DNA of 64,000 nt. It comes from Nitrosopumilus sp. (GTDB lineage: Archaea > Thermoproteota > Nitrososphaeria > Nitrososphaerales > Nitrosopumilaceae). The DNA lies in the NCBI RefSeq assembly GCF_025699125.1, contig NZ_JAILWC010000001.1, positions 1 through 64,000 on the forward strand, written 5' to 3'. The notes under the pieces were generated by a model. That model worked only from the letters and a program-made list of their open reading frames with translations, did not search any database and was not told the DNA's origin. This document shows, piece after piece, positions 8,309 to 16,875 of the stretch (positions within the stretch are counted from its first letter, which is position 1; every line of letters starts with the position of its first letter). The translations under genes and the position numbers were made by a program.

Positions 8309-8875
8309 TTGTATAGGGCACAATCCCCACCTAGGAAATATGAAGAGCATGCTTATGTTCTGGATTTCAATCCTAGGGGAAAATCATCAACAGTTCGAGG
8401 ACGAGAAGGAATTATTGTTACTGCGATTGGGGAAGATCGTCTTACTCTTTTAGAAATTCTTGGAATCCCAAACTCTGTTTTTGAAATTGGTGAGAAAATC
8501 TATATCGGAAAAGATGGCCGAACCAAAGTTCTATCTGTTTTAGGAAAAATGGATTATGACAAAATTTCATCATCTGCACAAAGTGAGTTGCCTGCTGTTG
8601 TCGAAAAGATTGTAACTGATAATGAATCCAAATTTGTAGAGTATCTGAACAAAGCACAACCATTAACACCTCGAATTCATGCTCTTGAATTAATTCCTGG
8701 AATTGGCAAGACCTACATGAAAACAATGTTGGAAGAACGAGAAAAGAAAAAATTTGAAAGTTATGATGATTTACAAGAAAGAGTTGGGCTCAAAGAACCA
8801 GTTAAGCATATTTCACAGCGAATCATGGATGAAATCACTGGTGAAAGCAGAATGAATCTCTTTGTCAAGAGATGA
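8309..8875 (+). CDS. DUF655 family RNA/DNA-binding protein
   Basis: A 188-aa conserved archaeal protein with an N-terminal OB-like part (EEHAYVLDFNPRGKSS) and a C-terminal helix-hairpin-helix (LIPGIGKTYMKTMLEEREKK). It is always found near rpoF and ksgA in archaea and is presumed nucleic-acid binding, but its function is not established. Start is TTG at 8309; the next candidate would remove conserved sequence. Its stop overlaps the ksgA ATG (ATGA), indicating coupled translation. Confidence 0.88.
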   Translation: MYRAQSPPRKYEEHAYVLDFNPRGKSSTVRGREGIIVTAIGEDRLTLLEILGIPNSVFEIGEKIYIGKDGRTKVLSVLGKMDYDKISSSAQSELPAVVEKIVTDNESKFVEYLNKAQPLTPRIHALELIPGIGKTYMKTMLEEREKKKFESYDDLQERVGLKEPVKHISQRIMDEITGESRMNLFVKR

Positions 8876-9579
8876 TAAAACGTAAACGATTCGGACAACA
8901 TTTTCTAAACTCTAATTCCATAGCAAAATCCATTGTTTCTGAGGCTAAAATCACAAAAAATGATACCGTTTTTGAATTAGGAACCGGATTGGGTATCTTG
9001 ACTCCTCTTCTATGTGAGAAAGCAAACAAGGTTATCTCCATGGATGTGGATGAACAACTGATTGAAGATGCAAAATCTGATTTCTCTAAAATTCATAATT
9101 TAATTCTGAAATCTGGTGATGGTTTTAAGAACAACGACTCTTTCACTATTTTTGTGTCCAATCTTCCATATTCTAAGAGTAAAGAAGCGATTGAATGGCT
9201 CGCGGAATCCTCGTTTTCACATGGTGTGATAATGGTTCAAAAAGAATTTGCAGAGAAACTGCTTGCAAAATCATCAAAAAAACGCAAAGCAATAAGTGTA
9301 ATTGCTGATCATGCATTTGAAATTAGTATTCTTTCTAATGTGAGTAAGAATAACTTTTCACCGCCTCCCAAAGTTGATTCAGTAATTCTAAAAATAGTGA
9401 AAAAAAATATCATGAAAAAAGATCTAATTCAAACAATAAATAAAATTTTTTCATATAGGAGGAAAACTGTTAAAAATATTTTAAAACAATTCAATAAAGA
9501 AACTGTAATAGATAAAAGAGTGGATGATCTTTCTGGGGATGAAATAATTAACATTGCAAACCAAATTCTTGAAAAATGA
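8872..9579 (+). CDS. ksgA: 16S rRNA dimethyladenosine transferase (KsgA/Dim1)
   Basis: Dimethylates two adjacent adenines in the 3' terminal hairpin of 16S rRNA and acts as a late assembly checkpoint. The 235-aa protein starts with RFGQHFLNSNSIA and has SAM-binding ELGTGLGILTPLL, catalytic SNLPYSKSKEAIEWL (NLPY) and the family FSPPPKVDSVI. It is slightly shorter than the usual 260-270 aa at the C-terminal domain. It overlaps DUF655 by four bases and hemK by 26. Confidence 0.95.
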   Translation: MIKRKRFGQHFLNSNSIAKSIVSEAKITKNDTVFELGTGLGILTPLLCEKANKVISMDVDEQLIEDAKSDFSKIHNLILKSGDGFKNNDSFTIFVSNLPYSKSKEAIEWLAESSFSHGVIMVQKEFAEKLLAKSSKKRKAISVIADHAFEISILSNVSKNNFSPPPKVDSVILKIVKKNIMKKDLIQTINKIFSYRRKTVKNILKQFNKETVIDKRVDDLSGDEIINIANQILEK

Positions 9580-10087
9580 AGAATATCCTCCCTCTGAGGA
9601 TACTTTTTTCATCGTAAAAAATATTGAAAATGAAAAAGGAAATTTTGCTTTGGATATAGGGAGCGGTTCTGGATATCTGACTAAATTACTTTCTGAGAAT
9701 TTTGTTTTTGTAGTTGGGACTGACATCAATTTCAAAGTCTTAAAAGATCAAACTTACAAAACCAAAAACATTGTTTGTTGTAGTGGTTCTGATGCATTAA
9801 AAATCAAATTTGATTTTATTGTGTGTAATCTGCCCTATCTTGCAACTGATGACATCTTGGATGTTGCCACGGATGGTGGTGCGGAGGGGTTTGAGATCCC
9901 TAAAAAAATATTCGACTCTGTAATTAACAATATCGCAGAAAATGGAAAGTTTGTTTTTGTAACTTCTTCATTGTCTAACTATCAAAAATTAATTCATTAT
10001 GCCCAAAAATTAGGCTTGCAAACCCGTATTGTGGCAAAAAAGAAACTTTTCTTTGAGGAATTAATTCTAGTAGAGGCTTCTAACTGA
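9554..10087 (+). CDS. HemK-like class I methyltransferase (release-factor glutamine type)
   Basis: A 177-aa SAM methyltransferase, probably for the GGQ glutamine of archaeal release factor aRF1. Evidence is the N-terminal YPPSEDTFF, SAM loop LDIGSGSGYLTKLL and the catalytic CNLPYL, a variant of N/D-PPY. The short single-domain form matches archaeal/eukaryal Mtq2 rather than bacterial PrmC. The start is TTG 9554 or TTG 9569, both inside ksgA. It is last in the operon. Confidence 0.85.
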   Translation: MQTKFLKNEEYPPSEDTFFIVKNIENEKGNFALDIGSGSGYLTKLLSENFVFVVGTDINFKVLKDQTYKTKNIVCCSGSDALKIKFDFIVCNLPYLATDDILDVATDGGAEGFEIPKKIFDSVINNIAENGKFVFVTSSLSNYQKLIHYAQKLGLQTRIVAKKKLFFEELILVEASN

Positions 10088-11119
10088 CTATTTTCTAAGT
10101 TTTTCTTTTGCATATGTGATAATCGCATCTGTCATTTGGGTAGTTGATGCGTTTCCTCCGATATCCCAGGTAACTGTTTTTCCTTCATTAATCACTTGAT
10201 AAGTTGCATCAAAGATTGCGTCTCTGATTTCTTTCTCACCTATATATTCTGCCATCCAAGCACCTGATAGAACGGTTGCAGTAGGATTCACTTTATTTTG
10301 ACCTGCAAATTGAGGTGCACTTCCATGCGCTGCTTCAAACATTGCAAAATCATCTCCCATATTTGCAGAATAAATCAATCCGATAGATCCTACCAATCCA
10401 GAAGCCAACTCTGAAATAATGTCCATGAACAAATTAGTACTTACAAGAACTGCTCCATTAAACTGCTCAGGAGCTACTACCATTTGTTGCGCCATATTGT
10501 CAATGTAAATTTCTGATAGTTCTACATCTGTCCCTTCAACGGCTTTTTGAGCCGAACTCCAAAATATTCCGTCTGTCTCTTTGAGAATATTTCTTTTGGT
10601 GATTGCCACCATTTTTTTCATATTGTATTGTTTTGCCCAATTCATTGCAGAATTTAAAAATCTATCACAACCTTGTCTTGTAATTTTTCTAATGGCAATT
10701 GCCGCATCATCTGTTATTTTTGCTTCAATACCAGTGTACAAGCCCTCAGTTGCTTCTCTAAAACAAACACAGTCTAATTTTCTATCCGGTGTTAATCTAT
10801 CAAAAGTTTTGGTTGGTCTGATATTGGAATATAGTTCAAATTTTTGACGTAGAGTGACAGCAACACTTCTTGGAGCCCCTGGAACCGGAATTGTGGTAGT
10901 CGGCCCCTTAAAACACGCATCGGATTCTTCTAAAATACTAATTGTCTCATCAGGAATGTATGATTTGTCTTTCCTTCCATTTTTATCCCATTGCTCTGAA
11001 CCTGCCTCACAGAGAATAATCTCTGATTGGATGTTACATTCTTTCAAAACTTTTAGCATCGAGTCTACTACTTCAGGTCCAATGCCATCTCCTCTCATAA
11101 CTGCTGCTTTTTTACTCAA
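10088..11119 (-). CDS. NAD(P)-dependent isocitrate/isopropylmalate dehydrogenase family
   Basis: A 343-aa decarboxylating beta-hydroxyacid dehydrogenase with GDGIGPEVV, the R-Q-K-F-E-L-Y-S-N-I-R-P substrate region, the catalytic Tyr-containing FREATEGLYTGIE and the cofactor-binding FEAAHGSAPQFAGQNKVNPTA. Size suits short NAD-type isocitrate or isopropylmalate dehydrogenases; the sequence alone does not separate the two. In this lineage such a gene is commonly the TCA-cycle isocitrate dehydrogenase. Start is TTG 11119 because the N-terminal strand lies upstream of the first ATG. It is tail to tail with hemK with no gap. Confidence 0.88.
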   Translation of the reverse strand: MSKKAAVMRGDGIGPEVVDSMLKVLKECNIQSEIILCEAGSEQWDKNGRKDKSYIPDETISILEESDACFKGPTTTIPVPGAPRSVAVTLRQKFELYSNIRPTKTFDRLTPDRKLDCVCFREATEGLYTGIEAKITDDAAIAIRKITRQGCDRFLNSAMNWAKQYNMKKMVAITKRNILKETDGIFWSSAQKAVEGTDVELSEIYIDNMAQQMVVAPEQFNGAVLVSTNLFMDIISELASGLVGSIGLIYSANMGDDFAMFEAAHGSAPQFAGQNKVNPTATVLSGAWMAEYIGEKEIRDAIFDATYQVINEGKTVTWDIGGNASTTQMTDAIITYAKEKLRK

Positions 11120-11230
11120 AACTGCCTGCTTTTGATGAGTTTATTATTTAATTCTACCTTGCAATTGAAATGTGATCTACATATTTTCTATAGCGATGAT
11201 TTAATACCTAATTTGCCAAGGTTTTATCAA

Positions 11231-11977
11231 ATGAAAATAGTTCAAATCTCTGATCTGCATGTGGGCTCTCAATTTTTACAGGACAAATTTGATACTCTAG
11301 TTGCAGAAGTCAATGAATTAAATCCTGAAGTGATTGTAATTACTGGTGATCTGACAAATGAAGGCTTGATGAAAGAATATGCGCAATGCAAATCACTGTT
11401 GGAAAAGTTTAACACAAAAAAAATTATTGCAATTAGTGGAAACCACGATTATCGAAATACCGGTTATCTGTTATTCAAAAAATTCTTTCCGTTTGAATCT
11501 GTAAATGAATTGAATGATGATGTTGTTTTAGTTACAGTTGGAACTGCTAGGCCTGATAGAAATGAAGGTGAAGTAGGTTACAGACAAAATTTATGGTTGG
11601 AGAGAACTATGAAAAAATACAAAGATAAAGTAAAGATTGTTGCAATGCATCATCATTTGATTGCAATTCCTGACACTGGTTCTGATCAACTCACTGTTGT
11701 CGATGCAGGTGATGTGCTGCGAACTGTTTTGGATACCCATGTTGACATAGTACTGTGTGGACACAAGCATCGACCTTGGGCTTGGAATTTTAGAACTCTT
11801 ACTGTCGTTAATGCTGGAACCGCTACATCTGAGCGTGTACGTGGTTTCTTTGAAAATACCTACAACATTCTAACAATCTCTGATAAAAAAGTTCAGGTGG
11901 ATCTCAAAATAGTAGGTGGAAAAAGACTGCCAATTGATGAAATAGTGAATAATTATAGTCAATTTACCGACGAGTGA
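11231..11977 (+). CDS. Calcineurin-like metallophosphoesterase
   Basis: A 248-aa phosphoesterase with all dimetal motifs in order: ISDLHVG, TGDLTNEG, SGNHDY, MHHHL and CGHKHRP. This resembles cAMP-type (CpdA) and ICC-family enzymes, but substrate is unknown. The frame is open 33 codons further up; ATG 11231 was chosen because it begins right at the first beta strand and a TATA-like TTTAATA lies about 28 bases before it. Confidence 0.88.
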   Translation: MKIVQISDLHVGSQFLQDKFDTLVAEVNELNPEVIVITGDLTNEGLMKEYAQCKSLLEKFNTKKIIAISGNHDYRNTGYLLFKKFFPFESVNELNDDVVLVTVGTARPDRNEGEVGYRQNLWLERTMKKYKDKVKIVAMHHHLIAIPDTGSDQLTVVDAGDVLRTVLDTHVDIVLCGHKHRPWAWNFRTLTVVNAGTATSERVRGFFENTYNILTISDKKVQVDLKIVGGKRLPIDEIVNNYSQFTDE

Positions 11978-12010
11978 ATTTATTTACAGATTAAATCTAG
12001 GCATCTTTGT

Positions 12011-12097
12011 GCGGGGGTCGCCTAGCCTGGTAGGGCGTAGGATTGCTAATCCTATGTTCGCAAGAACGCGGGGGTTCAAATCCCCCTCCCCGCGCCA
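12011..12097 (+). tRNA. tRNA-Ser (anticodon GCT)
   Basis: Class II tRNA with acceptor stem GCGGGGG (12011-12017) paired to 12087-12093, D-stem GCC/GGC, anticodon stem TAGGA/TCCTA with loop TTGCTAA, long variable arm GTTC-GCAA-GAAC, and T-arm GGGGG-TTCAAAT-CCCCC. The anticodon GCT reads AGC/AGU. Discriminator G94 position 12094 is followed by an encoded CCA (12095-12097). No intron. A TATA-like ATTAAATC lies about 25 bases upstream. Confidence 0.97.
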
Positions 12098-12133
12098 TTA
12101 AAACTTAATAGACCGATTTGGGAAGTTTTTTCA

Positions 12134-12295
12134 ATGGGACGAAGAAAAACACAAAAAATTATTCGTACTGGTCCGAAAAATGCAACTACTGGAATGTGTC
12201 CTGTCTGTAAAACAATCGGCAAGGTATTCCTTCTAGGTCCACCTGGACAAGAGAGAGGAAAATGTGAAAAATGTCGCCAAGAATTTGAATTATAA
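12134..12295 (+). CDS. Small zinc-ribbon protein, possibly Elf1-like
   Basis: A 53-aa protein starting MGRRKTQKIIRTGPK with two zinc knuckles, CPVC and CEKC, separated by 19 residues. The MGRRK start and single zinc ribbon recall the transcription elongation factor Elf1, but the spacing is shorter and the match is weak. It could also be a ribosome-associated zinc protein. A TATA-like ATTAAAAC lies about 30 bases upstream, just after the tRNA, so it has its own promoter. Confidence 0.7.
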   Translation: MGRRKTQKIIRTGPKNATTGMCPVCKTIGKVFLLGPPGQERGKCEKCRQEFEL

Positions 12296-12688
12296 CATTC
12301 TAACAAATACCATATCTTTCATTTACTGACCATGCATACTGTGATCTGATATCCAATCCATAGTCTTTGGCAGAATCAAATTTTTTTAGAACTTGGTAAA
12401 CTTTCAACATCTGGGGATGCTAAAAGAGATTCCAATTAATTCTGTTCCAATACCGTATAATGATTTTTGCAAACTAGAAGCAATACCATATTTTAAAAGT
12501 CAATTTTGGATGTAACAGAAAAATCTCCCGCTGACGGTATAAAAGATACACAATACATCTTCATTATTTTAACAAATGGGTTTTGGAAAACAGCTATCTG
12601 TGCAGTGTCTCTATTTCTATCCCAAAATGCATTTCAATGAATGATCAAAATATTAAAACTTGATATACGAAAAAACGCGTAATTGATA
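12296..12688. other. Intergenic stretch without a convincing gene
   Basis: About 390 bases. A 36-codon minus-strand frame (ATG 12410 to TAG 12300) reads YGLDIRSQYAWSVNERYG, which looks protein-like and may be a gene remnant, but it has no clear promoter or recognisable family. The right end carries an A/T-rich promoter region for the following repressor gene. Nothing else was recognised. Confidence 0.4.
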
Positions 12689-13168
12689 ATGATGAGTAAT
12701 CTATCTGACAAAAAAGAAAAGAGATTGAACTCTATAAAAAAAGCTCATAGTCAAAAGAATTCATTTACCACTCGAATGGAGGATTATCTTGAAGTCATCT
12801 CTGAACTGGTAGAACTCAAAGGATATGCTTCTCCTACAGACATCTCCAATTACATGGATGTCCGGCCTCCCAGTGTAACCAAAATGTTACGTCGTTTAGA
12901 TGCTGATGGTTATTTAGAATATACAAAATACCGTGGATTGAAATTAACTCTTAAAGGAATGAATATTGCAAATGATATACGCCAAAAACATAGCGACTTG
13001 TTGGATTTTTTTGAGATTATTGGCATTGATGGTTCTGTGGCCAACAAAGATGTTGAGGGAATCGAGCATCACATAAACCCAAAAACAATGAAACAGTTAA
13101 GAAAATTTACTACATTTCTTAAATCTAATCCTGATCTACTTTATTCATTTAACAGAGTACGCTTTTAA
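12689..13168 (+). CDS. DtxR/MntR-family metal-dependent transcriptional repressor
   Basis: A protein of about 159 aa with an N-terminal winged helix (ISELVELKGYASPTDISNYM, then VRPPSVTKMLRRLD as recognition helix) followed by the dimerisation/metal region containing D-L-L-D-F-F-E-I-I and VEGIEHHINPKT. The E-x-x-H motif and upstream residues fit Mn or Fe sensing. There is no C-terminal SH3/FeoA domain, as in MntR. Start may be ATG 12689 or 12692. The next genes are a multicopper oxidase and a ZIP transporter preceded by two operator-like sites, so it is the likely local regulator of metal or copper enzyme supply. Confidence 0.9.
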   Translation: MMSNLSDKKEKRLNSIKKAHSQKNSFTTRMEDYLEVISELVELKGYASPTDISNYMDVRPPSVTKMLRRLDADGYLEYTKYRGLKLTLKGMNIANDIRQKHSDLLDFFEIIGIDGSVANKDVEGIEHHINPKTMKQLRKFTTFLKSNPDLLYSFNRVRF

Positions 13169-13240
13169 TCAAAATTTAGTCTTTGAATTATGATGCTTTC
13201 TACGATTCAAAATTTTTCAGTTATCGCTGTGTAAATAAAG

Positions 13241-13273
13241 TTGCACTAGACTAATAAATTTAGCCTAGACTAA
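13241..13273. promoter_or_regulatory. Two DtxR-type operator-like sites before the oxidase-ZIP operon
   Basis: A near-palindrome TTAGCCTAGACTAA (13260-13273) fits the TTAGnCTAGnCTAA form, close to the DtxR/IdeR consensus. A second copy shares CTAGACTAA (13246-13254) but has a degenerate left half. CTAG centres are 19 bases apart, so two dimers could bind. The sites abut a TATA-like CTTTATAT (13274-13281), about 25-30 bases before the oxidase ATG, where binding would block the basal factors. Confidence 0.6.
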
Positions 13274-13305
13274 CTTTATATTGTTCGGCACACCTACAAG
13301 CATCG

Positions 13306-14364
13306 ATGATGGTGGCATCCCGCTCTGGAATAATGATGGTGTTGATAGTTGCAATGGTTGCAATATCTGCAATTTTCTTTGTGTTTCCTGAAGGAATCAA
13401 CGCACAAAAAGAAGAGAAAACATTTGTTACTCATTCTGGGGGTGTGGTGAAAACCACTGGTGAAATACTAGATCCATTATACACCAGTGCGACAGTAGAA
13501 TTTGATCCGATGGAATTCCTACGTGATTTTAATTATGGACGCGTAACCCAACTGTCTGATGGAACAACTGTGCGCGAATTTACAATTATTGCTAATGATG
13601 ATGAAATAATGGAGGTCTCTCCTGGAATATTTTATAATGTATGGACATTTAATGGAACAGTTCCAGGACCGACAATTAGAGCAACAGAAGGGGATATTGT
13701 GCGAGTCAAGTTCATCAACAATGGAGAAAAAGAACACACAATTCATTTTCATGGCATTCATCCAGCCGGAATGGATGGCGTTTTTGAACCCGTAGGTGGA
13801 AATGGTGGACAGTTTGTTTATGAATTTGAATCTGGCCCTGTTGGTGTCCATCCTTACCACTGTCATGTTATGCCACTTGAAGAACACATTGTACATGGCT
13901 TGTATGGGGTTTTCATCGTAGATCCAAAAGAAGAACGTCCACCAGCTGATGAAATGGTGATGGTCTTAAATGGATTGGACACTGATTTTGACACTGAAAA
14001 TAATTTCTATGCTGCAAACACTATTCCGTTTTACTATCAGCATCATCCAATTCAAATTAACACCGATGAATTGATTCGAGTTTATGTTGTTAATATGGTA
14101 GAATTTGACCCAATTAACAATTTTCATCTTCATGGTAATTTGTACAAGTATTATCCAACAGGAACTGACATTGTGCCCTCATTTTATACCGATATGATTA
14201 CTCTCTCACAAACCGAACGTGGAATAATGGAATTTGAGTATGAATATCCTGGCAAATATCTTTTCCATGCACACAAGGTAGAATTTTCTGAAAAGGGCTG
14301 GGTGGGAATATTCATGGTGCATGAAAATAAAAATGCTGTAGAGTCAGAAGGATATGGAACTTAG
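13306..14364 (+). CDS. Two-domain multicopper oxidase, secreted
   Basis: A 352-aa cupredoxin oxidase with an N-terminal signal/anchor (hydrophobic segment at about 8-28). Domain 1 carries HFHGIH and the HPYHCHVMPLEEH copper block with the type 1 Cys. Domain 2 carries HLHG and HAHKVEF without a Cys. Type 1 copper in domain 1 only fits the two-domain C-type oxidases common in ammonia-oxidising archaea, not the classic nitrite reductase. It probably oxidises metal ions or an organic substrate at the cell surface. It overlaps the ZIP gene by 11 bases, so both share the operator-containing promoter. Confidence 0.9.
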   Translation: MMVASRSGIMMVLIVAMVAISAIFFVFPEGINAQKEEKTFVTHSGGVVKTTGEILDPLYTSATVEFDPMEFLRDFNYGRVTQLSDGTTVREFTIIANDDEIMEVSPGIFYNVWTFNGTVPGPTIRATEGDIVRVKFINNGEKEHTIHFHGIHPAGMDGVFEPVGGNGGQFVYEFESGPVGVHPYHCHVMPLEEHIVHGLYGVFIVDPKEERPPADEMVMVLNGLDTDFDTENNFYAANTIPFYYQHHPIQINTDELIRVYVVNMVEFDPINNFHLHGNLYKYYPTGTDIVPSFYTDMITLSQTERGIMEFEYEYPGKYLFHAHKVEFSEKGWVGIFMVHENKNAVESEGYGT

Positions 14365-15532
14365 TAACAAATCCTCAAAAGTAAAAATGATTGCAAGTGG
14401 TATCATCCCATTTGCATTTTTAGTAATCATGATCGCATACATCTTTGGCCCTGGTTCCGATTTGTTGGATTTGGGAATTCCTTTACCTGAAATTACAATG
14501 GAAAAAGTAGATTTTGTAGATTCTGAAATACAAGTCACAGTCCGAAACACTGGACCTATGCCTGTGGAAGTTGCGATGGCAGACATTAACGACCGGATAC
14601 AACCTGCTGCAGTTGAACCTGATAGGTATTTGGACAGATATGAAACGGCTTTGGTAAGAATTCCATTTGAATGGAATGAAGCAGAACCATACATCATTGG
14701 AATCACAGTTGAAGATGGAACCCGATTTGAAAAAGAAATAGAAGCAGCAGCTCCTGCACTAGAGCCAACACTTGAACTTGCAGTATTTTTTGCCATAATC
14801 GGTACATATGTTGGAATCATTCCTGTGATGATTGGTTTATTGTGGCTTCCATTTATCAAAAAAATTAAGAAAAGCAAATATCATTTCTTTTTGGCATTAA
14901 CTGCCGGATTGCTGTTATTTTTGGGAATTGATTCCATTGAAGAAGCAATACAAGTATCTGATGAAAGCCTTGCAGACAGTTTTAATGGCACATTACTCAT
15001 TGCCACAATTACTATTCTTTCATTTCTTGGGTTACACTATACAGGTGAAAAATTAATAAAAAAATCTGAAACCTCCAGACTTACAAAACCCGTAGCAATT
15101 GCATTAATGATTGCGATAGGGATTGGATTGCACAACTTTGGAGAGGGATTGGCAATTGGGGCTGCTGTAGGTCTTGGGTCTATTGCATTTAGTACGTTTT
15201 TGATAGTGGGGTTTGCGTTGCACAACACTACTGAGGGAATTGCAATTGCATCTCCAATGTCCCGAGAAAAAACGGTAATCTGGAAACTTGCAGCTATGGG
15301 CATGATTGCAGGGGCTCCCGCAATTTTTGGTGCATGGGTTGGAGGTTTTGTGTATTCTCCGTTTTCCTCGGTGATATTTCTTTCAATAGGGGCAGGTGCA
15401 ATATTTCAAGTAATTATGACAATCTTGAAATGGATAAGGGTAGAAGGCGACAAGAATCTTTCAAGTGCTGCAGTAGTATCAGGCTTTGCTATAGGAATGC
15501 TGATAATGTATGCTACTAGTATTCTTGTTTGA
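14354..15532 (+). CDS. ZIP-family divalent metal transporter with extracytoplasmic N-terminal domain
   Basis: A 392-aa protein. Residues 12-32 form a membrane helix, followed by a ~90-residue beta-rich extracytoplasmic segment (ITMEKVDFVDSEIQVTVRN) and then the ZIP channel with HNFGEGLAIG and HNTTEGIAIA, the two metal-binding helices. The extra soluble domain is unusual for ZIP proteins and might receive metal from the co-transcribed oxidase. Expected cargo is Zn, Fe or Mn. Translation is coupled to the oxidase gene through overlap. Confidence 0.87.
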   Translation: MELSNKSSKVKMIASGIIPFAFLVIMIAYIFGPGSDLLDLGIPLPEITMEKVDFVDSEIQVTVRNTGPMPVEVAMADINDRIQPAAVEPDRYLDRYETALVRIPFEWNEAEPYIIGITVEDGTRFEKEIEAAAPALEPTLELAVFFAIIGTYVGIIPVMIGLLWLPFIKKIKKSKYHFFLALTAGLLLFLGIDSIEEAIQVSDESLADSFNGTLLIATITILSFLGLHYTGEKLIKKSETSRLTKPVAIALMIAIGIGLHNFGEGLAIGAAVGLGSIAFSTFLIVGFALHNTTEGIAIASPMSREKTVIWKLAAMGMIAGAPAIFGAWVGGFVYSPFSSVIFLSIGAGAIFQVIMTILKWIRVEGDKNLSSAAVVSGFAIGMLIMYATSILV

Positions 15533-15691
15533 CATTGGCAATATAATCAGAGATTTACTCCGCGATACCAACTATTCTCCTAAGGACTAGAATTTAATTT
15601 TTCAATCTTTTTTTAATTTGCACTTGGAATATTTTTCTAACATGAGTTTGAATTTGGTTATTTTGAATCTAAACAATCAAAATGGTTGGAT

Positions 15692-16066
15692 TTATTTCAA
15701 ATCCCAAACGCATGTATCATGATTAAATGTGTGAGTACTGTTTTCAATTTTTTTAACCGGTGCAAATCCGCCAGGAGTACAAAACTCTACATATGGACTT
15801 AGGCCGGAACTCTGACTTTCTTGTGGGATGCTGCATCTGACAGCTTTGGCTTTTCCAATCTCCCTGTTTTCTGAAGACCAATATCTGTTTGAAGAATCTT
15901 TTTGTATAATTTCAGGACAAGACATTTTTTCGATCTCTTCTCTTTCTAGTTCCGCATTGGGAAAAATTGTGTTTATTTTATAATCTAACGCAAAAGAAAA
16001 TATGGCAGCTACTATTACCATGCATACAATTGGAATAATCCAAAAATGAAGAGAGTTCTCTTCCAT
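15692..16066 (-). CDS. Hypothetical single-span membrane protein
   Basis: A 124-aa product from ATG 16066 (a longer GTG-started form reaches 16087). A membrane helix at about residues 8-27 (IIPIVCMVIVAAIFSFAL) is followed by a polar outer part with four cysteines (SCPEII, VRCSIP, EFCTPG, DTCVWD), which could form two disulfides. No family was recognised. It is convergent with the ZIP gene. Confidence 0.6.
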   Translation of the reverse strand: MEENSLHFWIIPIVCMVIVAAIFSFALDYKINTIFPNAELEREEIEKMSCPEIIQKDSSNRYWSSENREIGKAKAVRCSIPQESQSSGLSPYVEFCTPGGFAPVKKIENSTHTFNHDTCVWDLK

Positions 16067-16324
16067 GTTTGTAAATGGGACACACACTATTTAATCGCTT
16101 TATCATGTTGCGTCTAGATCTTAACCACATTAATGAATAGACTACTTTATGACTATCATATTTGGAGAAGGCAAAAACCAGATAATCTGAAATTGGGATT
16201 CTGCAAGATTTTCTCAAAATACTGTTTGGCTTTTTATTATTTCATTAACTATCAAAAATATCGTGCACACAGTTACCCCAATGTGTTATCAAAAATTCTG
16301 CGTATTTTGAACCACTAATCTTAA

Positions 16325-16540
16325 ATGTTCAAACATCCTAGTATGAGTATGGATTCAAAAATTGCACTGTTTTCTATACTTGCACTAGCTGCAATATTTG
16401 CAATGGCACTTCCAATGGATTCTGTCTATGCTCAGACTGGAGATGCATCTCCTGATGGTGAGGACGGGGAACATGAGGGAAAATCTTGTCCGTCTAAAGA
16501 TAAAAAAACCGCATTCATTGACAGTGGTTTGAATTTATAA
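16325..16540 (+). CDS. Small secreted protein, unknown function
   Basis: A product of up to 71 aa with a clear signal peptide (KIALFSILALAAIFAMALP then VYAQ). The mature part is about 35 residues, acidic, with one Cys (KSCPSKDKK). ATG 16325 and ATG 16343 are both possible; the second gives a more typical signal peptide. Signals ending in YAQ are frequent in this window, as in the coiled-coil protein at 24213. Confidence 0.65.
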   Translation: MFKHPSMSMDSKIALFSILALAAIFAMALPMDSVYAQTGDASPDGEDGEHEGKSCPSKDKKTAFIDSGLNL

Positions 16541-16704
16541 TTTTCAATTTCTAACCCTAAAATGTTGTATGAAATGTGGCATTGAACCTAAAGTCACTCA
16601 AAGTAGTCGATACTTTCTATGTTAAATATAGTTCAAAAAGCTAACCTGCCCATCAAAATAATTACCCATAACTTTTTAAGACAATTTTTTCTTGATAGAT
16701 AATC

Positions 16705-16875
16705 ATGAGTTCAGAAGCTGAAACCATCTATGAACGAGTTGCAAAACTTGAAGATGAGATTGCATTACTTAGAAGCGAAGTAGATATTCTCAAAAAGGCA
16801 TTTAGAAATAAAATTGCTCGTCATGAAATATCTATGATTAAGAAAGGCAATGATATAGATTCCATCATTGATTAA
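16705..16875 (+). CDS. 56-aa coiled-coil protein
   Basis: A short frame encodes a 56-aa protein with a strong heptad pattern (YERVAKLEDEIALLRSEVD) in residues 8-32, likely a dimeric coiled coil, then a basic segment. A TATA-like CTTTTTAAG lies about 28 bases before ATG 16705, which supports expression. Its stop overlaps the end of the convergent SirB1-like gene by four bases. Function unknown. Confidence 0.7.
   Translation: MSSEAETIYERVAKLEDEIALLRSEVDILKKAFRNKIARHEISMIKKGNDIDSIID

Noticed and set aside
12300-12410. 36-codon minus-strand frame reading YGLDIRSQYAWSVNERYG
   Set aside because: Protein-like but without promoter, ribosome site or recognised family; kept only as a possible remnant in the intergenic note.
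16133-16318. 61-codon plus-strand frame
   Set aside because: Composition is rich in Tyr, Lys and Ile with no motif or signal; looks like chance in A/T-rich DNA.
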